Assembly: GCF_003945385.1 (NCBI RefSeq)
Contig: NZ_AP018920.1
Coordinates: forward strand, 2,914,001 to 2,978,000
DNA: 64,000 nucleotides
Reading direction: 5' to 3'
Source: Pseudonocardia autotrophica
GTDB taxonomy: Bacteria > Actinomycetota > Actinomycetes > Mycobacteriales > Pseudonocardiaceae
Shown: piece by piece, positions 47,531-58,200 of the stretch
Numbering within the stretch: position 1 is the first letter of the stretch
How the letters are laid out: each line of letters opens with the position of its first letter
Position numbers and translations under genes: made by a program
Notes under the pieces: model-generated
Databases searched by the model: none
Seen by the model: the letters and a program-made list of their open reading frames with translations, nothing else
Told to the model about the DNA's origin: nothing

Positions 47531-48772
47531 TTGCGTATAGCGTGCGTCGGGGGTGGACCCACCGGCCTCTACCTGGCGATTCTCGCCCGGCTGCGTTCCG
47601 GCGGCCGCGACGAGGTGGTCGTCCACGAGCGCAACGAGCGCGGCTGGACGCACGGCTTCGGCGTGACCTTCGGCGAGGATCTCCTCGACGACTTCTTCCG
47701 CACCGATCCGGCCGGGGCGCCCGCGCTGCGCCGGGCGTCACGGCTGTGGAGCGATCAGATGGTGCGCATCGGTGATCTCAAGCCGGTGCACCTCGGCGGC
47801 AAGTACGGCTACTCGATGGCCCGCGTCACGATGCTGCAGGTGCTGACCGATCGGGCCGAGCAGCTCGGCGTCGATCTGCGGTTCGGCAGCAACATCGGGA
47901 GCCGGGACGAGATCGACGCCGACATCGTCGTCGCGTCCGACGGGGTCGGCAGCCGGCTGCGCACCGCCCGCGCCGAGCACTTCGGCACGACGCTCGAGCC
48001 GGGCGAGAACCGCTACGTCTGGCTCGGCACCGACCGCAGCGTCGACGTGTTCACCTTCGCGTTCGAGCGCACCGACGCCGGCTGGATCTGGTTCTACGCC
48101 TACCCCTCGGCCGACGGCGCCAGCACCTGCATCGTCGAGTGTGCGCCGGACACCTGGGCCGGTCTCGGGCTGGACACCGCGACGACCGCCGAGGGGCTGA
48201 GCCTGCTCGAGTCGATCTTCTCCGACGCGCTCGGCGGGCACCGGCTGCTCGCCCCCGCGACCGGGCCCGGTGCGGCCGACGTGCTGCCATGGCTGCGGTT
48301 CCGTGAGGTCCGCAACCGCACCTGGCGCGACGGCGACCTGGTGCTGGCCGGCGACGCCGCGCACACCACGCACTTCGGGATCGGCTCCGGCACCGTGCTC
48401 GCCGTCCAGGACGGGGTGGCGCTGGCCGACCGGCTGTACGGGACGTCCGGTGGCCGGACGGCCGTCGAGGACCGGATCGCCGCTCTGTCCGCCTACGACG
48501 CGCGGCGCCGCGCCCAGCTCTGCCCGGTCCAGGACATGGCCCGCCGCAACATGCAGTGGTTCGAGCGGGCCGGGGAGCGGCTGGAACGGGGCGAGGACCC
48601 GGTCGAGTTCTCCTGGGCGCTGCTGGACCGGCGCGGTGACATGAGCAAGTTGCACTACCGGCTGCACCGGGCGACCCAGATCGGCCCGGTCCGCCAGGTC
48701 CGCCGCACCCTGACGAGCGCCCGCCGGGTCCGGCGGGCCGCCCAGCGCGGTGAGCGGGGGGCGATCGGCTGA
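47531..48772 (+). CDS. FAD-dependent monooxygenase, salicylyl-CoA 5-hydroxylase-like (copy 1)
   Basis: This 413-aa flavoprotein starts with a rare TTG (MRIACVGGGPTGLYLAIL), the dinucleotide-binding fold. VVASDGVGSRLR is the DG motif and LAGDAAHTTHFGIGSGT the GD motif. HGFGVTFGEDLLDDFF and the FTFAFERTDAGWIWF segment match the N-terminal half of salicylyl-CoA 5-hydroxylases. It is without their C-terminal oxidoreductase. It is ~60% identical in feel to the next gene, so this is a tandem duplication. Substrate likely an aromatic acid or its CoA ester. Confidence 0.82.
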   Translation: MRIACVGGGPTGLYLAILARLRSGGRDEVVVHERNERGWTHGFGVTFGEDLLDDFFRTDPAGAPALRRASRLWSDQMVRIGDLKPVHLGGKYGYSMARVTMLQVLTDRAEQLGVDLRFGSNIGSRDEIDADIVVASDGVGSRLRTARAEHFGTTLEPGENRYVWLGTDRSVDVFTFAFERTDAGWIWFYAYPSADGASTCIVECAPDTWAGLGLDTATTAEGLSLLESIFSDALGGHRLLAPATGPGAADVLPWLRFREVRNRTWRDGDLVLAGDAAHTTHFGIGSGTVLAVQDGVALADRLYGTSGGRTAVEDRIAALSAYDARRRAQLCPVQDMARRNMQWFERAGERLERGEDPVEFSWALLDRRGDMSKLHYRLHRATQIGPVRQVRRTLTSARRVRRAAQRGERGAIG

Positions 48773-48901
48773 GGCAGCCCCGCGTCCCCTGATCGTCACG
48801 TTCCGGCACGGAACCGGCTACCCCTCGTAGCACCGGTGTCCGGTTCTTCGCCTACCCTTGCGACGGGCCTGTCGGTCGACGGTCCGCGGAAGGGATGTGG
48901 C

Positions 48902-50173
48902 GTGAAGATCGTGTGCGTGGGCGGCGGCCCGGCCGGCCTCTACACCGGCATCCTGGCGCGGCTTCGCTCCGGTGGCCGGGACGAGGTCGTCGTCGCCGAA
49001 CGCACCGCGCCGGGTACCGCGTCCGGTTTCGCCGTGACCCTCGGTGAGGACATCCTGGACGAGCTGTACCGGACCGACCCGGTCGGCGCCGAGGGCGTCC
49101 GGGCCGCCGCGCACGTCTGGGGCGACCAGGTCGTCGAAGTGGGCGACGAGACGGTCCATCTCGGCGGACGCTACGGCTACTCGATCGGACGGTCCCGGCT
49201 GCTCGAGGTGCTGACCGCCCGGGCCCGCCAGGTCGGCGTCGACCTGCGGTTCGAGACGGCGGTCGCGGCCGACGGCGATCTCGCGGCCGATCCGCTCACC
49301 GCGGACGCTGACGTCGTGGTCGCCGCGGACGGGATCGGCAGCGCGATCCGCTCTGCGCGGCCCGGCGACTTCGGCACCCGGATCGCGCACGGCGCCAACC
49401 GCTACGTCTGGTTCGGCACCTCGAAGCCGTTCCGCGCCTTCACCTTCGCCTTCGCTCGTACCGACGCCGGATGGATCTGGTTCCACGCCTACCCGGCGGC
49501 GGACTGCGTCAGCACCTGCATCGTCGAGTGCACCCCACAGACCTGGCGGGGGCTGGGACTCGACACCATGGCGGCCGACGACGCGATGCGGCTGCTGGAG
49601 GGGATCTTCCACCGGTCGCTCGACGGCGAGTCGCTGATCGCCCCACCCGGCGCGGACTCCTCGCCGTGGCTGGAGTTCCGGGAGGTCCGCAACACCTCGT
49701 GGCGCTCCGGGAACGTGGTACTCGCCGGCGACGCCGCGCACACCACGCACTTCGCGATCGGGTCCGGCACCGTGCTCGCGGTGGCCGACGCGATCGCTCT
49801 CGCCGAGGAGCTCTACCCGGCGCACGGCCCGGACGGCGGGTTCGAGCCGGCCGTGGACATCGAGGCCGCGCTGGCCGCCTACGACGCGCGCCGCCGGGCG
49901 GCGATGGCGCCGGTGCAGGAGATGGCGCGGCGCAGCATGCAGTGGTTCGAGACCGTGCCGCAGCGCCTGGAGGGGGTCGACCCGGTCGAGTTCTCCTGGT
50001 CGCTGCTGGACCGGCGCGGCGACCAGGGCCCGCTGCACCGGCGGCTGCACGAGGCCACCCAGCTGGAGCCGGTCCGGCAGGTCCGCAGGCGGCTGACCTT
50101 CGCCCGGCGGTTGCGCCGGGCGCTGCGCCGGGGCGAGGTGAGCGCGGTCGCCACGCTCACCGGGTGTCCGTGA
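48902..50173 (+). CDS. FAD-dependent monooxygenase, salicylyl-CoA 5-hydroxylase-like (copy 2)
   Basis: This 423-aa paralogue of the preceding protein starts at GTG 48902 after GGAAGGGATG. It has the same three flavin motifs: VCVGGGPAGLYTGIL, VVAADGIGSAIR and LAGDAAHTTHFAIGSGT. Differences cluster in the substrate region (VAERTAPGTASGFAV versus VHERNERGWTHGFGV), so specificity has probably diverged. The two genes are 129 bases apart. Its 3' end overlaps the convergent permease by 17 bases. Confidence 0.82.
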   Translation: MKIVCVGGGPAGLYTGILARLRSGGRDEVVVAERTAPGTASGFAVTLGEDILDELYRTDPVGAEGVRAAAHVWGDQVVEVGDETVHLGGRYGYSIGRSRLLEVLTARARQVGVDLRFETAVAADGDLAADPLTADADVVVAADGIGSAIRSARPGDFGTRIAHGANRYVWFGTSKPFRAFTFAFARTDAGWIWFHAYPAADCVSTCIVECTPQTWRGLGLDTMAADDAMRLLEGIFHRSLDGESLIAPPGADSSPWLEFREVRNTSWRSGNVVLAGDAAHTTHFAIGSGTVLAVADAIALAEELYPAHGPDGGFEPAVDIEAALAAYDARRRAAMAPVQEMARRSMQWFETVPQRLEGVDPVEFSWSLLDRRGDQGPLHRRLHEATQLEPVRQVRRRLTFARRLRRALRRGEVSAVATLTGCP

Positions 50174-51689
50174 CCCGCTCCTCCGCCAGGAACGAGTGCT
50201 TGCGGCCGTAGAACACGTAGACCAGCAGGCCGAGCAGTAGCCAGCCGACGAACCTGATCCAGGTGTCCAGGTTCAGGTTCAGCATCAGGTAGAGGCAGGC
50301 CAGCGCGGTCAGCGCCGGGACGACCGGTGAGAACGGCACCCGGAACGGGCGCTCCAGGTCCGGCCGGGTGCGGCGCAGGATCGGCACCGCGACCGCGACG
50401 ACGATCATCGCCGCGAGCGCCCCGATCGAGACCATGTCGGCCAGCGCCGTGATCGGCGTGACGGCCGCGATGGCCGCGCACACCACTCCGCCGATGATCG
50501 TCATCCGGTGCGGGGTGCCCCACCGCGGGTGCGCGGTGCCGATCTTCTCGGGGAGCAGCCCGTCGCGGCCCATCGCGAAGCCGATCCGGCCGATGGTGAC
50601 CAGCTCGACCATCATCACCGACGTCAGACCGGTGACGGCGCCGATCGCGATCAGCGCACCGACCCACGGCAGGCCGACCGAGGAGAACGCGGCGGCGAGC
50701 GGCGCCCCGGTGTCGATCTCGGTGTAGGGGACCATCCCGGTGAGGACGATCGACACCCCGACGTAGAGCACCGCGCAGATCGCGAGCGCCCCGAGCAGCC
50801 CGATCTTGAGGTCCCGGTTCGGGCGCCGCACCTCCTCGCCGAGGTTGGCGAGCGCCTCGAAGCCGGTGTAGGCGAAGAACACCACCGCCGCGGCGGTGAG
50901 CATGCCGCCGACGCCGTACACGGTGGGCTCCAGCCCGAACACCCCGGACACGATCGGCTGGGTGAAGACCGTGCCGCCGTCCTCCGCGGGCCGGGCCGGC
51001 GGGATGAACGGGGTGAGATTGGCCGGGTTCACGTAGAACGCGCCGACGGCCAGGATCAGGAGGCACACCGCGAGCTTCACCAGCACCAGGACGTTCGTCA
51101 GCCGCGCCGACTCCCGGATGCCGGCGACGGCCACCACGGTCAGCACCGCGATGATCGCGACCGCGCCGACGTTGATCGTCGCGTCCTCGCCGAACCAGGC
51201 CGACGGCAGCCCGAACAGCTCCGCGAGATAGCCCGACCAGCTGCGCGAGACGACCGCGAGGCCGAGCCCGAACTCCAGCAGCAGGTCCCAGCCGATGATC
51301 CAGGCGACGGTCTCGCCGAGGGTGGCGAAGGCGTAGGTGTAGGCCGAGCCCGCGGTCGGCACCGACGAGGCCAGCTCGGCGTAACAGATCGCGGCCAGTC
51401 CGGCGACGACCGCGCCGATCAGGAACGACAGCGTGACGGCCGGCCCGGCGTGCTGCTGGGCCTCGACCCCGGCGAGGGTGAAGATGCCGGTGCCGATGAT
51501 GATGCCGACGCCGAAGCCGACCATGTCCCGGGCGCGCAGCGAGCGCCGCAGCGGACTGCCGGCCCCTGTGCTGCCGGAGCTGCCGGAGCCGCCGGGGCTC
51601 TCGGCACCGCCGGAGCCGTCCGGGCCGCCGGCGGCATCCCGGCTCCTGGCGAGAATCCGTTCCAGCGGCATCGTGCGCGACCGGCCCAC
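50157..51689 (-). CDS. APC-superfamily amino-acid permease (CAT-like)
   Basis: This 510-aa transporter has ~12-14 helices. The conserved GVGIIIGTGIFTLAG of helix 1 and the helix-6 segment VVFFAYTGFEALANLGEE fit cationic-amino-acid transporters. The N-terminus is a Gly/Ser/Pro-rich cytoplasmic extension (~45 residues). It starts at GTG 51689 or ATG 51671. Substrate unknown. Confidence 0.9.
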   Translation of the reverse strand: MGRSRTMPLERILARSRDAAGGPDGSGGAESPGGSGSSGSTGAGSPLRRSLRARDMVGFGVGIIIGTGIFTLAGVEAQQHAGPAVTLSFLIGAVVAGLAAICYAELASSVPTAGSAYTYAFATLGETVAWIIGWDLLLEFGLGLAVVSRSWSGYLAELFGLPSAWFGEDATINVGAVAIIAVLTVVAVAGIRESARLTNVLVLVKLAVCLLILAVGAFYVNPANLTPFIPPARPAEDGGTVFTQPIVSGVFGLEPTVYGVGGMLTAAAVVFFAYTGFEALANLGEEVRRPNRDLKIGLLGALAICAVLYVGVSIVLTGMVPYTEIDTGAPLAAAFSSVGLPWVGALIAIGAVTGLTSVMMVELVTIGRIGFAMGRDGLLPEKIGTAHPRWGTPHRMTIIGGVVCAAIAAVTPITALADMVSIGALAAMIVVAVAVPILRRTRPDLERPFRVPFSPVVPALTALACLYLMLNLNLDTWIRFVGWLLLGLLVYVFYGRKHSFLAEERVTDTR

Positions 51690-51927
51690 CGTGGCCCCCC
51701 GTTCGTCGAATCGTTGCGCGACGGTATGCCCAGCTGTCCGGGCACGCTCGACGGGGGACGGTCCGTGTCCGAGTCGTCACGGAACGCCGGGTTCTGTGGA
51801 GAATCCTGATAATCCTGTGTGAACGTTCAACGGCACCTGTCCGGAACCGGCCACGATCGGTGAGGATCGGGCCGGGCCGGTTCCCGTCGCGACGTCGGTC
51901 GTCCGCCGGTTCCTGGACGGGGGAGCG

Positions 51928-53235
51928 GTGCCCGGACGACGCCTGAACCGCTGGGCGGGTGCGCTTGTCGCGGTCGTCGCCGTCTCCGCACCCACCGCGT
52001 TCGGTGCCGGGATGGCACCGGCCGGTCCGAGCGCGGCTGCGGCCGCATCGGCGGGGGCAGAGTCGCCGGGGGCTGCATCTCCGGGATCGGCAGCTCCCGA
52101 GCCCGTACCGTCGGCCGTGGCGGACGCCGGCACGCCGGTCCCGTCGGCCGTGGCGGATGCCGGCACGCCGGTCCCGCCCACCCCGGCCGTGCCGTGGTCC
52201 ACATCCGAACCCCCGACGGCCGCCACCGCACCGGGCGGCCCCGGCCCGTCCGACACCCCGGCTCCGCCGGCGCCCTACATCCCGGAGCCGCAGGTCGAGC
52301 CGCCGGTGCAGGATCCGGAACCGGCGGCCGACGACGGTGGGGCCGCGTCCGCCGACACCGGTGCCGCGGATCCGGTGCGCCCGCCCGCGCTCCCGGGCCC
52401 GGCGGGGGAGTCGGCCGCGTCGGCGCTCCTCGGGACCACACGGGATCTGTTCTTCGCGATGACCGCGCCGGACGCCGGCACCGGGTTCGCCCCGCGCGAG
52501 GCAGTCGATCTGCCGCCGGGCACCCTTCCGGTCGCCCGCGAGGACGAGGACGACCTCCAGCTCTCCTGGGCTCTGCTCGACACCGCCACCGGCCGGTGGA
52601 CCGGCTCGGCCGACGCCGACAGCACCCGCACGGAGGCCGAGTCGACGATCAAGGCATGGCTCGCCGCGGACACCCTGCGTGCCGCGGCCGAGGCGCAGCG
52701 CCCGGTCACCGACGACGAGCGGGCCGACATCGCCGCTGCGGTGCGGGCGAGCGACGACTCCGCCGCGGAGCGGCTCTACCGGCGGGCCGGCCGGGAGGAT
52801 GCGACCGACCGGCTGGCGGCCGAGTGCGGGGTGTCGGTGGCGACGTCGCGGCCGGGCTGGTGGTCGTTCACCCAGATCAGCGCCGTGGACGCGGCGGCGA
52901 TCCTGGCCTGCGTCCGGGACCGCGCGCCGGACTGGCCCGGCGGCTCCGAGCTGCTCACCGACCTGGCCTCGATCACCCCCGACGGGCGTTCCGGGATCCA
53001 CGGGCTGCTGCCCGGGGCCGTCGCGGAGAAGAACGGCTGGACCCGGCACGGCGCCGGCTTCTGGAACGTCAACTGCGTACTGGCCTGGGAGGGCCGCGCA
53101 CTCGCCGTGCTCACGAGCTATCCGGCGAAGCGCGACGTCGAGTTCGGCTGGACGGCCTGCCGCGACGTCGCCTCCGACGTGCTCGCCGCGGACGGCGTAC
53201 GGATGACCCCGGACGTGCTCGCCGACGGTGGCTGA
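51928..53235 (+). CDS. Secreted serine-hydrolase-like (beta-lactamase-fold) protein
   Basis: This 435-aa precursor has a signal peptide (RRLNRWAGALVAVVAVSAPTA) and a long Ala/Pro-rich linker (~35-165) with TPVPSAVADAG repeats. The C-terminal domain resembles class A beta-lactamase: STIK (SxxK) in ESTIKAWLAAD, ASDDSAAERLY (SxN-like) and EKNGWT (KTG-like). The last two motifs deviate from active enzymes, so it may be a binding or weakly active protein. Probably cell-wall located. Confidence 0.65.
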   Translation: MPGRRLNRWAGALVAVVAVSAPTAFGAGMAPAGPSAAAAASAGAESPGAASPGSAAPEPVPSAVADAGTPVPSAVADAGTPVPPTPAVPWSTSEPPTAATAPGGPGPSDTPAPPAPYIPEPQVEPPVQDPEPAADDGGAASADTGAADPVRPPALPGPAGESAASALLGTTRDLFFAMTAPDAGTGFAPREAVDLPPGTLPVAREDEDDLQLSWALLDTATGRWTGSADADSTRTEAESTIKAWLAADTLRAAAEAQRPVTDDERADIAAAVRASDDSAAERLYRRAGREDATDRLAAECGVSVATSRPGWWSFTQISAVDAAAILACVRDRAPDWPGGSELLTDLASITPDGRSGIHGLLPGAVAEKNGWTRHGAGFWNVNCVLAWEGRALAVLTSYPAKRDVEFGWTACRDVASDVLAADGVRMTPDVLADGG

Positions 53236-53401
53236 GCTCCACCCGCGGGGTCCCGCCGTGCTCACCGGCGGCCACTGACCTGCGCCCGCGGTCCCGCACG
53301 CCGGCACACCGACTCACCGGCCGGCGCCGTGCCGGCCGCCGAGTGCGCCACCGTCTCGCGGAGGCGTGCGCCCTGGCGCCGGACCGGAGCCCAATCCGTT
53401 T

Positions 53402-53425
53402 AGACATGCGAATACATGCATGAGT
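53402..53425. promoter_or_regulatory. AT-rich palindromic operator candidate upstream of the CDF exporter
   Basis: Two ACATGC words 10 bp apart, the second forming CATGCATG, lie 12 bases before the gene. Such AT-rich repeats are typical of ArsR/SmtB or MerR metal-sensor operators; the sensor is not in the window. Confidence 0.5.
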
Positions 53426-53436
53426 AAGCTGCCGGC

Positions 53437-54345
53437 ATGGGTCATGGACACGGAGGCCACGGGCACGCCGGCGGGGACCGGCGCCGGCTCGCGATCGCGC
53501 TCGCCATCACGCTGTGCACCGCGGTGCTCGGCGCCGCAGGTGCGATACTCACCGGCTCGCTGGCGCTGCTCGCCGATCTCGGGCACCTGCTGACCGACGC
53601 CGGTGCGCTGTTCGCGGCGCTGATCGCGTCGATACTCGCCGCCCGGCCGGCGACCGACCGCCGGACCTACGGCATGGGCCGGGCCGAGGTGCTGGTCGCG
53701 GCGCTGAACGCGCTGACCCTGGTCGCGGTCGTCGTGTGGGTGGCGGTCGAGGGCATCCAGCGGTTCTTCCAGCCGGTCGAGATCCCGGGCCTGCCGCTGC
53801 TGGTCATCGGTGTGCTCGGGCTGCTCGGCAACATCGCGGCGCTGATCGTCCTGTCCGGCGGCGACCGCGGCAACATGAACATGCGCGGTGCGATGCTGCA
53901 CGTGCTCGGCGACGCGCTGGGCTCGGTGGGTGTGCTCGCCGCAGCGCTGGTGCTGATGACCACCGGCTGGCCGTACGCGGACACGATCGCGTCGCTGTTC
54001 ATCGTCGCGCTGATCCTGCCGCGGGCGGTCGGGCTGCTGCGAGAGGCGTCGCACGTGCTGCTGGAGGGCGCGCCGAAGGGGATCGACGTCGGTGCGGTGC
54101 GCGCGGCGCTGCTCGCCGTGTCCGGGGTGCGCGAGGTGCACGACCTGCACCTGTGGGCGATCAACGACCGGACCCCGGCGATGTCGGCGCACCTGGTGGT
54201 GGACGAGGAGAGCGAGCTGCACTGCGGCAGCGAGTCGGTGCTGGACCGGGCGTCGCACGCGTTGCGGGAGCAGTTCGGGCTGCAGCACTCGACCTTGCAG
54301 GTGGAGCACGGCGCGCACGTCGCGCACGAGGACCACTGCGGCTGA
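53437..54345 (+). CDS. CDF-family heavy-metal/H+ exporter (CzcD-like)
   Basis: This 302-aa zinc/cadmium/cobalt efflux protein has a His-rich N-terminus (GHGHGGHGH) and six membrane helices. Helix 2 has ADLGHLLTDAG and helix 5 HVLGDALGS, each with the HxxxD metal site. The cytoplasmic C-terminal domain (VREVHDLHLWAI) is the CDF dimerisation domain. A palindromic metal-sensor-like operator precedes it, so expression is probably metal-induced. Confidence 0.93.
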   Translation: MGHGHGGHGHAGGDRRRLAIALAITLCTAVLGAAGAILTGSLALLADLGHLLTDAGALFAALIASILAARPATDRRTYGMGRAEVLVAALNALTLVAVVVWVAVEGIQRFFQPVEIPGLPLLVIGVLGLLGNIAALIVLSGGDRGNMNMRGAMLHVLGDALGSVGVLAAALVLMTTGWPYADTIASLFIVALILPRAVGLLREASHVLLEGAPKGIDVGAVRAALLAVSGVREVHDLHLWAINDRTPAMSAHLVVDEESELHCGSESVLDRASHALREQFGLQHSTLQVEHGAHVAHEDHCG

Positions 54346-54388
54346 GGCCCGGCCGGGGGATCCCGGTGCGGCGGATACGGTGTGCGCC

Positions 54389-55199
54389 GTGAGTACCGCA
54401 CCGTCCCCGGGGCCGAACGACCGGTGGGCGGTGGCCCCGGACGGCACCCGGATCGGCTTCGACGTCGCCGGTGCCGGTGAGCCGCTGCTGCTGCTCGCGG
54501 GGCAGGCGAACTCGCGGGACTGGTGGGGGCCGGTCCGCCCGGACCTCGCCGGCCACCGGACGATCGCGGTCGACCACGCCGGGACCGGGACCAGCGACGA
54601 CGTGGCCGACGGGCACTGGAGCACCCGGCGCTTCGCGCACGACGCGGTGGCCGTGCTCGACGAGCTCGGCATCGAGCGGGCGCACGTCTACGGCACCTCG
54701 ATGGGCGGCCGGATCGCGCAGTGGATCGCCGTCGATCATCCGGATCGGGTCGGGGCTCTCGTCCTGGGCTGCACCAGCGCGGGCGGCCTCGGCACCGCAC
54801 CCGCCGACCGGGGGATCCTGCGCACCCTGGCCGGCCCCCCGGGGCCCGCGCGCCGCGAGCTGGTCCGTCTGATGGTCGGCGGCGGGTGGGCCGGTCCGCT
54901 GCCGGTCCTGGGCGACGCGTCGATGACCACCAGGGCCCGGGCGGGGCACCGCCGGGCGAGTGCCCGGCACGACGCCTGGGAAGCGCTCCCCGCCATCACC
55001 GCGCCGACCTTGGTCCTGCACGGCGACGCCGACGAGTACACGCCCGTGGCGAACGGACGACTGCTGGCCGAGCGGATCCCGGGCGCGGAGCTGGTCGTCG
55101 TGGCCGGGGGCGCGGCACGCGTACTTCCTGGACCGGCGGGAGCAGGCGTCCGCGCAGGTCCGGCGGTTCCTCGCCGAGCACCCGCTCCCGGCCGGGTGA
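54389..55199 (+). pseudogene. Alpha/beta hydrolase with a frameshift before the catalytic His
   Basis: From GTG 54389 the protein reads as a complete hydrolase: GEPLLLLAGQANSRDWW, the nucleophile elbow YGTSMGGR and HGDADEYTP. At a run of five G (55106-55110) the frame is lost. The expected end ARHAYFLDRREQASAQVRRF, with the catalytic His, continues to 55199 in another frame; the first frame wanders on past the gene. One extra G explains it. The hydrolase is inactive unless this is a read error or slippage. Confidence 0.75.
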
Positions 55200-55209
55200 G
55201 GCGCGGGCC

Positions 55210-58200
55210 TCAGCCCGCCAGATGCGACCAGCGCGCCGCGAGCTCGTCCCACGGTCCCTCGTCGGCGACCCGGCCCCGGTCCAGCACGAGCACCCGGTCG
55301 GCCCGGGCCAGCGCGGCCCGCTTGGTGCTCGCCCCGATCACGGTGCTGCCCCGCCGCCGTAGCGCGGCCCACAGCTCGATCTCGGTGCGGACGTCCAGCG
55401 CCGACGACACGTCGTCGGCGACGATCAGCTCCGCCCCGGTCGCCAGCGCCCTGGCCATCGCCAGCCGCTGCACCTGGCCGCCGGAGAGCCGGATACCGCG
55501 ATGCCCGACGACGGCGTCCGGGCCGCCCGCCGATGACACGTCGCGGGCCAGCCGGGCGTCGTCCACGGCGGTGGCGACCGGCCGCCGGTGGGACAGCGCG
55601 ATGTTGTCGTCGAAGCTGCCCGAGAGCACCCGCGGCACCTGACCGACGTAGCCGACCTGGCCGGGCCGCAGGAACCCCTCCGGATCGTCGACGCCGCGCC
55701 CGTTCCACCGGATCACGCCCTCGTACCCGACCAGCCCGGCCAGGCCCGCGAGCAGGCTGGACTTCCCGGACCCGACCTGACCGGTGATCAGCACCAGCTC
55801 GCCGGCGTCGACGTCGAGATCGACGCCCTCCACCCCGACGGTGCCGTCGTCGTGCACCGCGGTGACCTTCTCCAGGGTCAGCCGGCGCAGCCGCTCGCGC
55901 GGCACCGGCGGCGGGTCCGGCGCCCTCCCGGCGACGACGTCGACACCCGCCGGGAGCCGGGTCGGTTCCGCCGGCCCGGCGAACGGCGTGATCGCGCGCA
56001 GCCAGCGCCGGGCGATCGGCGCCTCGGTGACGGCGGCCGCGCAGACCTGCCCGAGGAATCCGGCGCCGTTCAGCGTCGTCGACACCAGGATCGCGACCGC
56101 CAGATCCCAGCGTCCGGTCAGGTACATGGCCCAGGTCAGCACGACGGCCGCCTGCATCAGCACACCCGGGACACCCTCGAGCAGCACCCGGATCCGGTAC
56201 TCGCGCACGGTGGCGCGCACCCGGCGCGCGTCGACCTGCCCGAGATGCTGTTGCAGCACACCGGTGGCGGCGGCCAGCTTCACCGTGCGGGCCGCGTCGA
56301 GCGCCGATCCGAGCGAGGTGCCGAACCGGGCACGGGCATCGGCCGCGGCCCGCCCGGCCCGTCCGGCGAACGGCGCACCGACCGCGGCCACCCCGGCGCA
56401 CAGCAGCAGGAACACGCCGATCACCGCGGCCACCCGGACGTCGCCCGCGATCAGGCCGGCGACGGTCACGACGATCACCGAGTTCACCACGTCCACCCAG
56501 CGGTCGACGTAGAGCACCATCCGGTCCGAGTCGAGCGCGCGCGCCACCACCTCGCCGGCCGGTGCGCGGACGCCACGGTGCTGCATCGTCTGGCCGCGCA
56601 GCACCGCCAGCCGCAACCGCAGGGTGGTCGCCGTCCACCAGCGCGGATAGGTGCGGAACGCGACCGCGATCCACACCGGGAACAGCAGCAGCACCCCGGT
56701 GAGCACCAGCGCCGGGCCCCACGGCGTCGCACCGCCCTGCAGCGCGGCGGCGACCTGTCCCCACAACCAGCCGGTGACGACGCCGGTCGCGCCGGCCAGC
56801 GTCGCGATGCTGAACATGGCTCCGCCGACGAGCCCCCACCGCGGGTGCACGAACGCCAGCCGCAGCGTGGTCCACCACAGCTTCGGGACGGGGACCGGTG
56901 CGGGCACGGGGGCCGGACGCCGGGCCGACCGGTGCAGCAGGCCGTCCTCGGCCGGGTCGTCGGACGGGTCGTGGGACTCCGGCGCCGGCCTGTCCGGCTC
57001 ACCGGTGGAGGCGAGCAGCTCGGCGTAGTGCCCGGACCCGGCGGCCAGCTGCGCCCGGTCGCCGTGCTCGACGAGCCGGCCGTCCTCCAGGACGGCAACC
57101 GTGTCGGCCCGCCGGATCGTCGAGAGCCGGTGCGCGACCACGATCCCGGTCCGGCCGGCCAGCAGTGCCTGCGCCGCCCGGGTCACCCGTTCCTCGGTGC
57201 GCGGATCCATCCGGGCGGTCGCCTCGTCCAGCACGACGACGGCGACGTCGCGCACCAGCAGCCGGGCGAACGCCACGAGCTGCTGCTCACCGGCGGACAG
57301 CGTGATCCCGCCGACGCCCAGGCGGGTGTCCAAGCCGTCGGGCAACGCGCCGACCCAACCGTCCAGACCGAGCGCGGACACCGCGGCCCGAACCGCGTCG
57401 CGGGGCACCGCGGGATCGAGCAGCGTGATGTTCCCGGCGAGCGTCGTGGCCAGGATCTCGGTGCGCTGGGTGACGACCCCGACCCCGCGGCGCAGGTCGT
57501 CGAGGGCGATCGTGCGGACGTCCCGCCCGCCGATCAGCACCTGCCCGTGCGGCGGCTCGATCGCCCGGGACAGGACCTTCGCGATCGTCGACTTCCCGGA
57601 TCCGGTGCGACCGACGAGTGCACAGGTCGTCCCGGCGGGGACGGTGAGGTCGATCCCGGCGAGCCGGAACCCGCCGTCGTAGCCGGCGGTGAGGCCGCGC
57701 AGCCGCACGTCGGCCGGGGCGTCCGGGAGCGGCAGCCCGCCGTCCGGTTCACGCTCGGCGAGCAGCAGCGAGCGGACCCGGGTGAGGGCGCCGATGCCGG
57801 CCTGGATGTCGGGCATCCGGTCGACGATCGCGTCCACCTGGGAGACGAACGCGGTGACCAGGATCCACAGCGTGACCAGCGCGGCGATCCCGCCGGGATC
57901 GCCCGCGACCAGCCACACACCGCCGATCGCGACCGCGCCCAGCAGGGCGTGCGCGACGAACCCGGCGCGCAGCCCGACCTGGGTGGCGACGATGCAGGTG
58001 GCGTGCACCCGGGCGATGACCGCGGCGGCCCGGATCGCGTAGCCGCGCACGACGTGCGGCTGCCCGAGCGAGGTGCGGACGTCGTCCTGCCCCGCGATCG
58101 CCTCCTCCAGCTGCGCGGAGTGATCGGACCAGGCGATCTCCTCGGCGATCTTGCAGCGGGCGAGCAGCGGTGTCAGCGGCCGGACCACCAGCACGACCAG

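Noticed and set aside
49879..53307. 1142-aa open frame on the minus strand spanning the permease and the secreted protein
   Set aside because: It is an out-of-frame high-GC shadow: the permease in 50157-51689 and the serine-hydrolase-like protein on the plus strand explain the region.
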